Source: Vibrio nitrifigilis
GTDB taxonomy: Bacteria; Pseudomonadota; Gammaproteobacteria; Enterobacterales; Vibrionaceae
DNA length: 64,000 nucleotides
Direction of reading: 5' to 3'
NCBI RefSeq assembly: GCF_015686695.1
Contig: NZ_JADPMR010000001.1
Location: forward strand, 930,001-994,000
Under the pieces are notes generated by a model. That model was not told where the DNA came from and did no database searches. It saw only the letters and a list, made by a program, of their open reading frames with translations. The translations under genes were made by a program, and so were the position numbers. Positions within the stretch are counted from its first letter, which is position 1. Every line of letters begins with the position of its first letter. Of the stretch, positions 46,452-55,427 are shown piece by piece.

Positions 46452-46757
46452 TATGCCTCCCTAAGTGAATTGAAATGGTGGTTGATGACTATTCATACTT
46501 ACTGAGTAAGGTTAGCCCTGCCTATATCCTAAAAGATAGAAAAAGTGCGCGAAGCGTATAAGAAAGTTTAATTATAACAACCCTCAAGCGATTTGGGTGT
46601 GTGCTGAGTGTGAGTTCTTGATATGACCACTTATATTAAAGCTTATGATAATCATAAGCTTCTGCCAATATTTGTCTTGTCTTCGTTTACTAGGGTCTCT
46701 AGGTGACGATTTAGCACTAAATACGTACAATGCGGATAAATCACAACGAGGTAAACT
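46452..46757. other. Divergent intergenic region upstream of yfcE
   Basis: This 306-base region between divergent genes holds a nearly unbroken 23-bp palindrome at 46639-46661 (separate entry) and promoter-like AT-rich DNA. No gene is visible. Confidence 0.55.
46639..46661. promoter_or_regulatory. 10+3+10 palindrome, candidate operator
   Basis: The perfect arms AAGCTTATGA and TCATAAGCTT are separated by TAA. The short centre makes a transcription-factor operator more likely than an RNA hairpin. It lies about 97 bases before the yfcE start. Confidence 0.45.
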
Positions 46758-47306
46758 ATGAAATTATTTTTTGCATCTGATCTACACGGTTCTTTGCCCG
46801 CAACAGAGAAAACTATTGCTGCGTTTTTACAGTCAGGAGCTGAAACTTTGGTCTTACTTGGTGATGTGCTAAATCATGGCCCACGTAATCCGGTTCCTGA
46901 AGGGTATAATCCACCAGCTGTTGCTGAGCGATTAAATGAGTATGCCGACCGTATTATAGCCGTTCGTGGCAACTGCGACAGTGAAGTAGACCAGATGTTA
47001 CTCTCTTTCCCTATGATGAGTGATTTTGCTTGGGTTCTGTTGGAGTCAGGGCAACGATTATTTCTTACTCACGGACATTTATATAACCAAAATAAACTGC
47101 CACCACTACGTGAAAATGACGTTGTTGCTCATGGACATACTCATATCCCGGTGGCGGAAAAAATAGAGTCACAATTTATTTTTAATCCCGGTTCTGTCAC
47201 TTTTCCACGTAATGAGTTTGCAGCAAGCTACGGAATTTTAGATGGTACTGAACTGTCGGTGATGAGTTTTAATGGGGATGTAATTAAACAGACTCAGATA
47301 GCCTGA
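46758..47306 (+). CDS. yfcE: Phosphodiesterase YfcE
   Basis: This 182-residue MJ0936-type metallophosphoesterase has the metal motifs DLHG (residues 8-11), GDVLNHG, GNCDSE and THGH, plus HGHTHIP near residue 130. The E. coli homologue hydrolyses phosphodiesters with manganese in vitro; its physiological substrate is unknown. A small GAGAGGGA / TCCCTCTC hairpin (47318-47340) follows. Confidence 0.93.
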   Translation: MKLFFASDLHGSLPATEKTIAAFLQSGAETLVLLGDVLNHGPRNPVPEGYNPPAVAERLNEYADRIIAVRGNCDSEVDQMLLSFPMMSDFAWVLLESGQRLFLTHGHLYNQNKLPPLRENDVVAHGHTHIPVAEKIESQFIFNPGSVTFPRNEFAASYGILDGTELSVMSFNGDVIKQTQIA

Positions 47307-47317
47307 GCACTGATTTT

Positions 47318-47340
47318 GAGAGGGATGAGTGCTCCCTCTC
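47318..47340 (+). terminator. Hairpin after yfcE
   Basis: The stem GAGAGGGA / TCCCTCTC has a 7-base loop and lies 11 bases after the yfcE stop. No strong T-run follows, so termination is uncertain. Confidence 0.45.
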
Positions 47341-47344
47341 ATTA

Positions 47345-47638
47345 CTATGCTTCTGGCGGGGTGGTTCGGTCTGCGTGGCCTAGATCTCGTTCAGGATCTA
47401 TCTCGTCCCGTACCTTCTGTTTTAGTATTTTTGCTTCAGGAAATCCGCCATCTTTTTTTCTTTCCCAGATAGACTTTCCATTACAAAAAATTTCGAAATG
47501 ACCGCCGGTATCGGGATGTAAAGAAACACTATCGAGTTCTTCACTGAAGGTATGCAGTAACTCTTGAGCCATCCAACTAGCTCGAAGCATCCAATTGCAT
47601 TGACGGCAATAGTAAATTTCAATCTTAGCTTTCGTCAT
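47345..47638 (-). CDS. SelT/SelW/SelH family (Rdx-type) protein
   Basis: This 97-residue protein of the Rdx family has a thioredoxin-like fold, with CRQC in the position of the CXXU/CXXC redox motif (residues 11-14). The family region IYYCRQCNWMLRASWMAQELL and the GHFEIFCNG segment are clear. The family includes eukaryotic selenoprotein W. Here both residues are Cys, so no selenocysteine is needed. AGGAG lies 5 bases before the ATG. Confidence 0.9.
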   Translation of the reverse strand: MTKAKIEIYYCRQCNWMLRASWMAQELLHTFSEELDSVSLHPDTGGHFEIFCNGKSIWERKKDGGFPEAKILKQKVRDEIDPERDLGHADRTTPPEA

Positions 47639-47658
47639 ATTTGCTCCTTAGATAGATA

Positions 47659-47692
47659 ATAGAAAGGGTAGCTGAGCTACCCTTTCTATTAT
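47659..47692 (-). terminator. Terminator of toxRS
   Basis: The long perfect stem AATAGAAAGGGTAGCT and its complement form a hairpin 37 bases after the toxS stop. It is AT-rich at its base and rich in T at the 3' side. Confidence 0.7.
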
Positions 47693-47728
47693 CAGCAGTA
47701 TATTTGCTGGATATTGGTGCCATCTTAA

Positions 47729-48244
47729 TCAGTTACTAAACAAAAGTTGAGAACCATGATTAAGACTGGTCAGTAACAGCGTCTTGTCATTGACAATATC
47801 GATACGACGGCTTTGCTCGGCATCCATTTTAAAAAATTGCGTTATGAGTTTCAGCTGATCTTTAGAAAAATCACGGCTGTGGCTCGTAGAAACGTCTTTA
47901 AACTGTTTCGGAGTAACGAGTAGATAGTTGTCGCTCATATCCCACTCTCCCGTCTCTGAAATGTTAACGACACTATCCGGTTTTTCTGGGCTATCTTCGG
48001 CGGAATAGAGTTTCATAACAGAAACACGAATGTAGGTACCGTTCGGTAAATATTTCATGTTTGATGTAACATCGACGAGGGTTAATGGACCCACTGAACG
48101 GTCAGGTTCAAGCTTGGTTAAGATGCGAGATTGCCATTCACGAGACGACAGCAATTGTTCAACTTTCAAGTCACTATAAAGGTAAAGCCAAAGAGAAAAT
48201 AGGACTGAAATGGACAAAATAATCGTTGCTAATTTTTTAGTCAT
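47729..48244 (-). CDS. toxS: ToxR-stabilising protein ToxS
   Basis: The product has 171 residues from the ATG at 48244, which has GGTGGGG just upstream. The longer in-frame extension into toxR is not conserved. One N-terminal membrane helix (about residues 5-22) is followed by a periplasmic domain with conserved SSREWQSRI, NVTSNMKYLPNGTY-like and LLVTPKQFKDVS motifs. ToxS protects ToxR from proteolysis and binds bile salts together with it. It starts 10 bases after toxR. Confidence 0.96.
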   Translation of the reverse strand: MTKKLATIILSISVLFSLWLYLYSDLKVEQLLSSREWQSRILTKLEPDRSVGPLTLVDVTSNMKYLPNGTYIRVSVMKLYSAEDSPEKPDSVVNISETGEWDMSDNYLLVTPKQFKDVSTSHSRDFSKDQLKLITQFFKMDAEQSRRIDIVNDKTLLLTSLNHGSQLLFSN

Positions 48245-48254
48245 ACCCCACCAC

Positions 48255-49184
48255 TTATCGGCAAATCTTCGTGAGATCGCTCTGGTTGGCCAAAATTCGC
48301 ACGGTAAAGTTATCGTCGGAGTCTTCTGGAACATGTATGTAGTTCAGAACTAAAACGTTATCTTGCCCGGCTGTAGCGATGATTTTGGTGGCTTTTGACG
48401 AATCCGTATGTCTTTTCGTGTATGAGTCAATACACAGTTTTATAGAAGGTAGCCACTCTGATAAATCAGGTTGGTTAGTTGCTGTCGTTACTTCAATACC
48501 GTTATAAGAGGTTAAGTCGCGAAATTTAGAAGGGGTTGGTCCCATTCCGATTAAAACGACAATTGGTAATAAAATAGCGAAAACAATCATAACCTTGGTC
48601 AATAAATCGCTGCGTTTAGATTTTTTTTGATTTACTGAGGTTTGATTTTCATCATTTTGTAAACTAGTTGAACTAACCTCAATCGCAGTGTCTGGTTCTG
48701 TAACGTTTGCATCATGGTGAATCTCGACATCTTGAGAGTCTGGCAGTGACTCTTTTACTGATGTGGTTTCTTCAACGTCTACAGGCTCTGCTTTATCGTG
48801 GGTGTCTATGTCATCTAGGGGTAATTCAGTCAGCTCTTCATTGATAATATTAACATTACAGATGAGCTGATACCCGCGTTTTGGCACCGTTTTGACAAAT
48901 TGAGGTGATTTGGTTGAGTCTTTTAGATTTTTTCGAAGGGTAGAAATAGCTTGAGTCAAGCTTGAATCATCCACTTCAAAACCTTGTTCCCGCCAAACAA
49001 AATCATGTAGCTCATTTCGAGTTACTACTTCATTTGGACGTTGCGACAGCATTAGTAAAATACGACTTTCATTGCTACCTAAGCGTACAATTTCATCGTC
49101 AGCTTCTTTATCAACTAATGAGTTACTCGTGGGATCAAAGGAAAATCTATCATCAAGAATAAACTTTGGACCAATGTTACTCAT
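48255..49184 (-). CDS. toxR: Transmembrane transcriptional regulator ToxR
   Basis: This 309-residue regulator has a cytoplasmic OmpR-like winged helix (about residues 25-110, with VWREQGFEVDDSSLTQAIS and VKTVPKRGYQL), a variable acidic linker, one membrane span (about 198-214) and a periplasmic domain. The two periplasmic Cys (251 and 308) that form a disulfide in other vibrios are present. ToxR controls outer-membrane porins and bile and stress responses, and virulence in pathogens. The gene marks the genus well and lies beside htpG as in V. cholerae. Confidence 0.97.
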   Translation of the reverse strand: MSNIGPKFILDDRFSFDPTSNSLVDKEADDEIVRLGSNESRILLMLSQRPNEVVTRNELHDFVWREQGFEVDDSSLTQAISTLRKNLKDSTKSPQFVKTVPKRGYQLICNVNIINEELTELPLDDIDTHDKAEPVDVEETTSVKESLPDSQDVEIHHDANVTEPDTAIEVSSTSLQNDENQTSVNQKKSKRSDLLTKVMIVFAILLPIVVLIGMGPTPSKFRDLTSYNGIEVTTATNQPDLSEWLPSIKLCIDSYTKRHTDSSKATKIIATAGQDNVLVLNYIHVPEDSDDNFTVRILANQSDLTKICR

Positions 49185-49357
49185 CGATATCTTCTTTTAT
49201 AAGTATTAGATTTTTTGACTTTTTACCTTTAGGTATCTTCCATGTCAATGAGTTAAGAGAGAGTTAAGATTCTAGCATTATTTTATCTTCCTTGATAAAA
49301 ACTCTGCTAAGCATAAACAAAACAAATGCAAAAAACATTGTTTTTATGCGCTTTGAC

Positions 49358-49385
49358 CTTGAATTTACATTTACTGTCCTCATCT
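49358..49385 (+). promoter_or_regulatory. Sigma-32 heat-shock promoter of htpG
   Basis: The -35 CTTGAA and -10 CCTCATCT are 14 bases apart, close to the sigma-32 consensus (CTTGAAA, CCCCATNT). The site lies 70 bases before the htpG start codon. Confidence 0.8.
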
Positions 49386-49454
49386 ATTTAGCAAAGTTTG
49401 ACCGAACATTTCACAGTGAGTGAAATGCAATTGTTTTGATGTAATGGAGCGGAT

Positions 49455-51356
49455 ATGAGCGAAACTGCTACAACAAATAAAGAAACACGTGGTTTTCAAT
49501 CAGAAGTAAAACAATTACTTCATTTGATGATTCACTCTTTGTATTCCAACAAAGAAATTTTTCTACGTGAACTTATTTCTAACGCGTCTGATGCGGCAGA
49601 TAAGCTGCGTTTTCAGGCCCTGTCAGATCCAGAATTGTATCAAGGCGATGCTGATTTAGGCGTTAAACTCTCATTTGATGCCGAGGCAAATACCATCACT
49701 GTTTCAGATAACGGTGTCGGTATGACCCGTGATGACGTGATCGAAAATCTAGGTACAATCGCGAAATCAGGTACTGCAGAATTCTTTTCTAAACTTTCTG
49801 AACAGCAAACTAAAGATTCACAGTTAATCGGTCAGTTTGGTGTTGGTTTCTACTCTGCATTCATTGTTGCTGATGCAGTAACGGTTCGTACTCGCGCTGC
49901 GGGTGTGGCAACCGAAGAGGCTGTGCAGTGGTATTCAAAAGGCGAAGGCGAGTATACCATTGAAACTGTTGATAAAGAATCCCGTGGCACGGATATTATC
50001 CTACATCTCCGTGAAGAGGGTAAAGAGTTTCTATCGGAATGGCGTTTACGTGATGTGATTTCCAAATATTCAGATCACATTAGCATTCCAGTTTATCTTC
50101 AAGTCGCAGAAAAAGATGAAGAAGGTAAAGAAACGGGTAAGACTAATTGGGAACAAGTTAACAAGGCGCAAGCGCTTTGGACTCGCAACAAATCTGACGT
50201 AACAGATGATGAGTATAAAGAGTTTTATAAACATGTTACCCATGACTTTGCTGAGCCACTTGTATGGGCACATAACCGAGTTGAAGGTAAAAATGATTAC
50301 ACCAGCTTGTTATACATTCCATCCAAAGCGCCTTGGGATATGTTTAACCGTGACCACAAACACGGCCTTAAGCTGTATGTTCAACGCGTGTTTATTATGG
50401 ATGACGCAGCGCAGTTTATGCCGTCATACCTACGTTTCGTGCGTGGCTTGATTGATTCGAACGACTTACCATTGAACGTATCTCGCGAAATTTTACAAGA
50501 TAATAAAGTGACTCACTCATTACGTAGTGCGTTAACTAAACGTGTCCTTAAGATGCTAGAAAGCTTAGCGAAAAACGATGCGGAAAAATATCAATCATTC
50601 TGGAAAGAATTTGGCCTCGTACTAAAAGAAGGCCCAGCGGAAGACATGTCTAATAAAGAGAAAGTGGCAGGTCTATTGCGCTTCTCTTCAACCAATGAAG
50701 ACTCTTCAGAGCAGAATGTATCGCTTGCTGATTACGTTTCTCGTATGAAAGAGGGTCAAGATAAGATTTATTACTTGACTGCAGACAGTTACAGCGCTGC
50801 AAAAAACAGCCCACACTTGGAGCAATTCAAGTCAAAAGGGTTGGAAGTCGTACTGATGTACGATCGCATCGATGAGTGGTTGATGAACTACTTGACTGAA
50901 TTTGATGGCAAACAGTTCCAATCAATCACTAAGGCTGGTCTGGATCTGAGTCAGTTTGAAGATGAGCAAGAAAAAGAGAAACACAAAGAGACAGAAGAAG
51001 AGTTTAAGTCTGTTGTTGAACGTGTGAAATCTTACTTGGGCGAGCGTGTGAAAGACGTTCGTACTACTTTCAAATTGGCATCGACGCCAGCTGTTGTTGT
51101 GACCGATGATTTTGAAATGGGTACGCAAATGGCCAAATTGTTGGAAGCAGCAGGTCAAGCTGCTCCTGATGTGAAATATATTCTTGAGATCAATCCTGAA
51201 CATACCATGGTGACACGTATGGCTGATGAGCCAGACGAAGAAGCATTTGGTCGTTGGGTTGAGGTACTACTTGGGCAGGCTATGTTAGCTGAACGTGGCT
51301 CAATGGAAGATCCATCTCAGTTCTTGACGGCGGTAAACCAACTATTAATTAAATAG
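49455..51356 (+). CDS. htpG: Chaperone HtpG (bacterial Hsp90)
   Basis: This 633-residue GHKL ATPase chaperone begins with ETRGFQSEVKQLLHLMIHSLYSNKEIFLRELISNA. It has the DNGVGM ATP motif (SDNGVGMTRDDV) and the G2 region QFGVGFYSAFIVA. The middle domain includes LRFVRGLIDSNDLPLNVSRE, and a C-terminal dimerisation domain follows. It is divergent from toxR, with its own heat-shock promoter. Confidence 0.98.
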   Translation: MSETATTNKETRGFQSEVKQLLHLMIHSLYSNKEIFLRELISNASDAADKLRFQALSDPELYQGDADLGVKLSFDAEANTITVSDNGVGMTRDDVIENLGTIAKSGTAEFFSKLSEQQTKDSQLIGQFGVGFYSAFIVADAVTVRTRAAGVATEEAVQWYSKGEGEYTIETVDKESRGTDIILHLREEGKEFLSEWRLRDVISKYSDHISIPVYLQVAEKDEEGKETGKTNWEQVNKAQALWTRNKSDVTDDEYKEFYKHVTHDFAEPLVWAHNRVEGKNDYTSLLYIPSKAPWDMFNRDHKHGLKLYVQRVFIMDDAAQFMPSYLRFVRGLIDSNDLPLNVSREILQDNKVTHSLRSALTKRVLKMLESLAKNDAEKYQSFWKEFGLVLKEGPAEDMSNKEKVAGLLRFSSTNEDSSEQNVSLADYVSRMKEGQDKIYYLTADSYSAAKNSPHLEQFKSKGLEVVLMYDRIDEWLMNYLTEFDGKQFQSITKAGLDLSQFEDEQEKEKHKETEEEFKSVVERVKSYLGERVKDVRTTFKLASTPAVVVTDDFEMGTQMAKLLEAAGQAAPDVKYILEINPEHTMVTRMADEPDEEAFGRWVEVLLGQAMLAERGSMEDPSQFLTAVNQLLIK

Positions 51357-51374
51357 TCGGTTTATAAACTTATC

Positions 51375-51403
51375 GAGGCTCGCCCAACAGCGAGCCTTTC
51401 TTT
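51375..51403 (+). terminator. Terminator of htpG
   Basis: The stem GAGGCTCGC / GCGAGCCTTTC is followed by TTCTTTT, 19 bases after the stop. Confidence 0.75.
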
Positions 51404-51501
51404 TCTCTATAACGAGGCAGTTTGCAGTAATAACGATGTGATTGGACGTCTGTAATGAGAAAAGTTGTGATAGAATGCCCGACTTGAATGTGAATAATAT
51501 C

Positions 51502-51519
51502 GCGTGTATTTTTACACGC
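51502..51519 (+). repeat. Hairpin in the adk leader region
   Basis: The perfect stem GCGTGTA / TACACGC has a 4-base T loop and lies about 98 bases before the adk start. Confidence 0.5.
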
Positions 51520-51538
51520 CGTTTAGGGATTGATTTCC

Positions 51539-51589
51539 TTATACCGAAACTTTCCGTTATTACGTAACAGGCTGTGAGCTTCGGTATAA
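51539..51589. repeat. Palindromic repeat upstream of adk
   Basis: The arms TTATACCGAA and TTCGGTATAA are perfect 10-bp inverted repeats 31 bases apart, with ends like those of the other intergenic palindromes (TATACC/GGTATA). Confidence 0.55.
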
Positions 51590-51616
51590 CTATTAAGTTT
51601 ATTAAGAGGATTTAAC

Positions 51617-52261
51617 ATGCGCATCATTCTTTTAGGTGCTCCAGGTGCTGGTAAAGGCACGCAAGCTCAATTCATCCAAGAGAAATACGGTATTCCACAA
51701 ATTTCTACTGGTGATATGCTACGTGCTGCAATTAAGGCAGGTACTGAGCTTGGTAAAAAAGCAAAATCTGTTATTGATGCAGGTCAGCTTGTTTCTGACG
51801 ATATCATTCTAGGCTTGATCAAAGAGCGTATCGCTCAAGATGATTGTGAAAAAGGGTTCCTACTAGACGGTTTCCCTCGCACAATCCCTCAAGCTGATGG
51901 CCTAAAAGAGCTTGGCGTTAATGTAGATTACGTTATTGAATTTGATGTTGCTGATGATGTAATTGTTGAGCGCATGGCTGGTCGTCGTGCTCACCTTGCT
52001 TCTGGTCGTACTTACCATGTAGTGTACAACCCACCTAAAGAAGAAGGTAAAGATGACGTAACAGGTGAACCTCTTGTTGTTCGTGATGACGACAAAGAAG
52101 AAACTGTACGTGCACGCCTTAACGTGTACCACACTCAAACTGCACCTCTTATCGAATACTACGGTAAAGAAGCTGCGGCAGGTAACACTAAGTACCTAAA
52201 ATTTGACGGTACTAAAGCGGTTGAAGAAGTGAGTGCTGACATCGAGAAAGCTCTGTCTTAA
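51617..52261 (+). CDS. adk: Adenylate kinase Adk
   Basis: This 214-residue long-form adenylate kinase has the P-loop GAPGAGKGT (residues 7-15), the NMP-binding STGDML, the FLLDGFPRT motif and a LID domain with the conserved GRRAHLASGRTYHVVYNPPK. Length is that of the E. coli enzyme. GAGGAT precedes the ATG. It sits between htpG and hemH as in V. cholerae and E. coli. Confidence 0.98.
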   Translation: MRIILLGAPGAGKGTQAQFIQEKYGIPQISTGDMLRAAIKAGTELGKKAKSVIDAGQLVSDDIILGLIKERIAQDDCEKGFLLDGFPRTIPQADGLKELGVNVDYVIEFDVADDVIVERMAGRRAHLASGRTYHVVYNPPKEEGKDDVTGEPLVVRDDDKEETVRARLNVYHTQTAPLIEYYGKEAAAGNTKYLKFDGTKAVEEVSADIEKALS

Positions 52262-52294
52262 TCACCCCAAAATGTGATTAATTTGTTATAGTTA

Positions 52295-52320
52295 GAAGCG
52301 GCCAGTCGGTCGCTTTTTTT
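52295..52320 (+). terminator. Terminator of adk
   Basis: The stem AGCGGCC / GGTCGCT (one G-T pair) is followed by T8. Confidence 0.85.
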
Positions 52321-52459
52321 ATGGTTTGTTGATTAGATCGCCACCCGTTAAAAAATAGAGCGTGCCTATAGTAACAATCGTTGATTTCACCTTGAGCTCT
52401 TCGCTAAGTAATGGTGAGATAGAGGTATTATGTTCTCTGTTTGTAAATAGAAGGATACC

Positions 52460-53422
52460 ATGCAAAATAATAAAAAAGTGGGCATTTTGTTAGCTAACTT
52501 GGGAACCCCAGAGGCTCCTACAGCACCTGCAGTAAAGCGGTTTCTTGGTGAATTTCTGCATGATAAACGCGTTGTTGATTTAACTCGCTGGGTATGGTGT
52601 CCAGTTTTACATGGCATTATTTTACCGATTCGATCGCCCAAAGTAGCAAAGTTATATCAGTCTATTTGGATGGATGATGGTTCTCCTCTGCTGGTGTATT
52701 CTAAACGCCAACAAGAAAAATTAGCCAATGCATTGTCACTGCCAGTTGAGCTGGGCATGACTTACGGGGAACCTAGTTTAAATACAGGGGTACAGGCATT
52801 ACTTGCTCAAGGTGTGGAACGAATCATCGTTCTTCCTTTATATCCTCAGTACTCAGCAACAACAACGGCAGCTGTGTTTGATGGTTTAGCTAAAGTATGC
52901 AAAACGATGCCAGTAGTACCTGAGCTGGTGTTTATTAATCACTATCATGATCATCCTGGTTACATTAAAGCGCTAGCGGATAAAGTTCGGAGCTCTTGGC
53001 AGCAAAATGGACAAGGCGAGAAGTTGGTCTGTTCTTATCATGGCATTCCTAAGCGCTATGCAGATAATGGTGATATTTATCCTCAGCACTGCATACAGAC
53101 GACCGAGCTACTGCGCCAAGAATTAGGTCTTGAGGCTGACCAAATAATGATGACGTATCAGTCTCAGTTTGGCAAAGAAGAGTGGTTACAGCCATATACT
53201 GATAAGACATTGGCGTCTTTACCTGAGCAAGGTGTTCGACGAGTCGATATCATTTCACCTGCGTTTTCAGTAGATTGTTTAGAGACACTGGAAGAATTAA
53301 AAGTCGAGAACCGCCATATATTCGAACAAGCAGGTGGGACAGATTTTCATTATGTTGAATGTTTAAACGACAGTGACTTACATATAGAAATGATGAAAGC
53401 GTTAATTGAAGCTAACCAGTAA
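52460..53422 (+). CDS. hemH: Ferrochelatase HemH
   Basis: This 320-residue enzyme inserts ferrous iron into protoporphyrin IX, the last step of haem synthesis. Motifs are GILLANLGTPEAPT at the start, VERIIVLPLYPQYSATTTA, the metal-site His in CSYHGIPKRY and the conserved C-terminal PAFSVDCLETLEEL. Length matches gammaproteobacterial HemH. Confidence 0.97.
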   Translation: MQNNKKVGILLANLGTPEAPTAPAVKRFLGEFLHDKRVVDLTRWVWCPVLHGIILPIRSPKVAKLYQSIWMDDGSPLLVYSKRQQEKLANALSLPVELGMTYGEPSLNTGVQALLAQGVERIIVLPLYPQYSATTTAAVFDGLAKVCKTMPVVPELVFINHYHDHPGYIKALADKVRSSWQQNGQGEKLVCSYHGIPKRYADNGDIYPQHCIQTTELLRQELGLEADQIMMTYQSQFGKEEWLQPYTDKTLASLPEQGVRRVDIISPAFSVDCLETLEELKVENRHIFEQAGGTDFHYVECLNDSDLHIEMMKALIEANQ

Positions 53423-53463
53423 TAAACCTCAATAGTCGCTCTGAACATTGCTTTGTTGCTAAT

Positions 53464-53496
53464 AAAAAACCTCGTGAGATTCACGAGGTTTTTTTG
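53464..53496. terminator. Bidirectional terminator between hemH and the POT gene
   Basis: The stem AAAAACCTCGTGA / TCACGAGGTTTTT, with A and T tracts, ends the two convergent genes. Confidence 0.9.
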
Positions 53497-53513
53497 TTCA
53501 TGAGATGAACGGA

Positions 53514-54998
53514 TTAGGCTTCTGCTGGTTGAGCTACAGAAGCACTCTCACCACGACTCACCTTCGTTAGTTTTGGTGCAATGATGAAAGTGATGACAGC
53601 AATTGCGGCAGTGGTGTAGCCGATTTTACCAAATACATCGCCATAGATAACAAGCGATTGGTTTGCGTCAGTAATGTTCGATGGTACAGAAGTTAAACTT
53701 GCTACCCAGCCTGCGATAACGGCTGCTGTGGCTGATGTTAAGAACCACATACCCATTGCGAAGCCCATCATACGCTGAGGGACTAATTGGGCAACCATGG
53801 CTAGGCCAAGACCTGAAACCAACAGTTCACCAATCGATTGGAATAGGTAACTTAATACCAACCAGTTTGAGCTGATGATACCTTGACTATTAGCGAAACC
53901 TGCACCCCAAGATAGAACAAGGAATGAAAGCGCACATAATGCCATACCAATAGCAAATTTAAATGGCATAGACAGGCTATCGCCTAATTTTCCGTAAATA
54001 ATTGCTAGTATCGGACTAGCAATCATAATCCAAAACGGGTTAAGTGCTTGGAACTGTTCAGGTTCGGCACTAAAGCCAAATAGATCATGGCTTACGTTAT
54101 GAATAGCGAAGAAGTTCAGTGACGTCGGCATTTGGAAGTAAAGAACGAAGAACACAATGCCTTGAAGCATAAGTATAAATGCGACAAACATTTTTTGGCG
54201 CTCAATACCAGTCATGCTTAATGCTTCTTTAAAGTAGAAGAATAGAATCGCCAGCCCAGCAATGACTAAAATGCCATGCGCAAGGAATAGGTTTTGTAAT
54301 AAGTAGCTGCAAATGAAGCTCGCAATCACGGAGCCTACAATGACCATCAGCATTTTACTTTTGTTCACAGGCGCGAGATCGGCAGGAGAGCCCACTGATT
54401 TTAACATTTTCAAGTAAGCTAAGAAGATAACAACGGTAATTGCTAGGCCGATTGCACTCACACCAAACGCCATGCCGTAGCCTGCTTTTTCAGCAATAAT
54501 TGGTGTTAGAATCATAGAGATCAATGAACCGATATTGATGGCCATGTAGTACATAGTGAACGCACCATCTAGTCGAGGGTCGTTTTCATCGTACACTTTT
54601 GCTAGCAAGCTTGATGGGTTCGCTTTGAACAAGCCATTACCGACAGTGATAAAGCCCATTGCGATAAAGATGAGGGTTGAACCACCAATATGTTGGCTTG
54701 TGGTTGATACACCTAATAGTGCGTAACCCACCATAAGAATAATCGCACCGAGTGTAATGGCTCGTTTCGTTCCAATGACTTTATCACCTAACCACCCACC
54801 GGCAGCAACAAAACCGTAGATCAGTGCCGAAAAAGCACCAAATAGCACGAATGAAGTTGATTCATCCATGCCTAAAATTTTCACTAAGTAAACCGTTAGG
54901 ATGGCTTGCATCCCATAGAAACCAAAGCGTTCCCAAAATTCTATTGAAAAAATCAAATAGAACGACTTAGGTTGCTTGAAAGTGTTCAAGTCAGACAT
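53514..54998 (-). CDS. POT-family proton-dependent oligopeptide transporter
   Basis: This 494-residue major-facilitator protein has about 14 membrane helices. The POT/PTR signature is seen in the N-terminal IEFWERFGFYGMQAILTVYL (E-X2-E-R-F-X-Y-Y-like) and FKANPSSLLAKVY. It imports di- and tripeptides with protons and resembles DtpA/DtpB-type carriers. Which Dtp orthologue it is cannot be told from sequence alone. It is divergent from rfaH. Confidence 0.93.
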   Translation of the reverse strand: MSDLNTFKQPKSFYLIFSIEFWERFGFYGMQAILTVYLVKILGMDESTSFVLFGAFSALIYGFVAAGGWLGDKVIGTKRAITLGAIILMVGYALLGVSTTSQHIGGSTLIFIAMGFITVGNGLFKANPSSLLAKVYDENDPRLDGAFTMYYMAINIGSLISMILTPIIAEKAGYGMAFGVSAIGLAITVVIFLAYLKMLKSVGSPADLAPVNKSKMLMVIVGSVIASFICSYLLQNLFLAHGILVIAGLAILFFYFKEALSMTGIERQKMFVAFILMLQGIVFFVLYFQMPTSLNFFAIHNVSHDLFGFSAEPEQFQALNPFWIMIASPILAIIYGKLGDSLSMPFKFAIGMALCALSFLVLSWGAGFANSQGIISSNWLVLSYLFQSIGELLVSGLGLAMVAQLVPQRMMGFAMGMWFLTSATAAVIAGWVASLTSVPSNITDANQSLVIYGDVFGKIGYTTAAIAVITFIIAPKLTKVSRGESASVAQPAEA

Positions 54999-55427
54999 CT
55001 GGAAGTTCCTGTATAGAATCCGCTGGCGCGGAGTGTGTTATGCATCTGTTTGGATCGGACTCAAAAGAAGTGATCCTAAAAGGAGTAAGTTAATTACTAC
55101 TATATTTGTCTATATTTAAAGACTTTTATTCGGATTGTACGTATACAGGTTGAAATAATTAATCGCAACTATGTAATTTTGTAGAATATAAAACTAATTA
55201 AGAAATTTTATAAAATTCAATTGCTTATCAATTATGTGATTATTTTTCACCCATCGAAAACTAAAGTTTCATTTATGGAATAAAAGGCAGTATTAGTGAT
55301 GTTTGTCTCAAAATTGAGTGACGAGGGGGTTGTCTGTCTGCCTCAAAGGTATTAGCGGGGGGAAGAGATTTCAACTGGCATAGGATATGTTAGGATGGGT
55401 GAAAAAATACAATAGAGTGGCTAGATT
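54999..55427. other. Divergent intergenic region between the POT gene and rfaH
   Basis: This 429-base AT-rich region must hold both promoters. I found no clear operator, repeat or short gene in it. Confidence 0.5.

Noticed and set aside
47729..48334. A longer toxS start inside toxR
   Set aside because: The extra N-terminal residues overlap toxR and do not resemble ToxS, while the ATG at 48244 has a good ribosome binding site and directly precedes the membrane helix.
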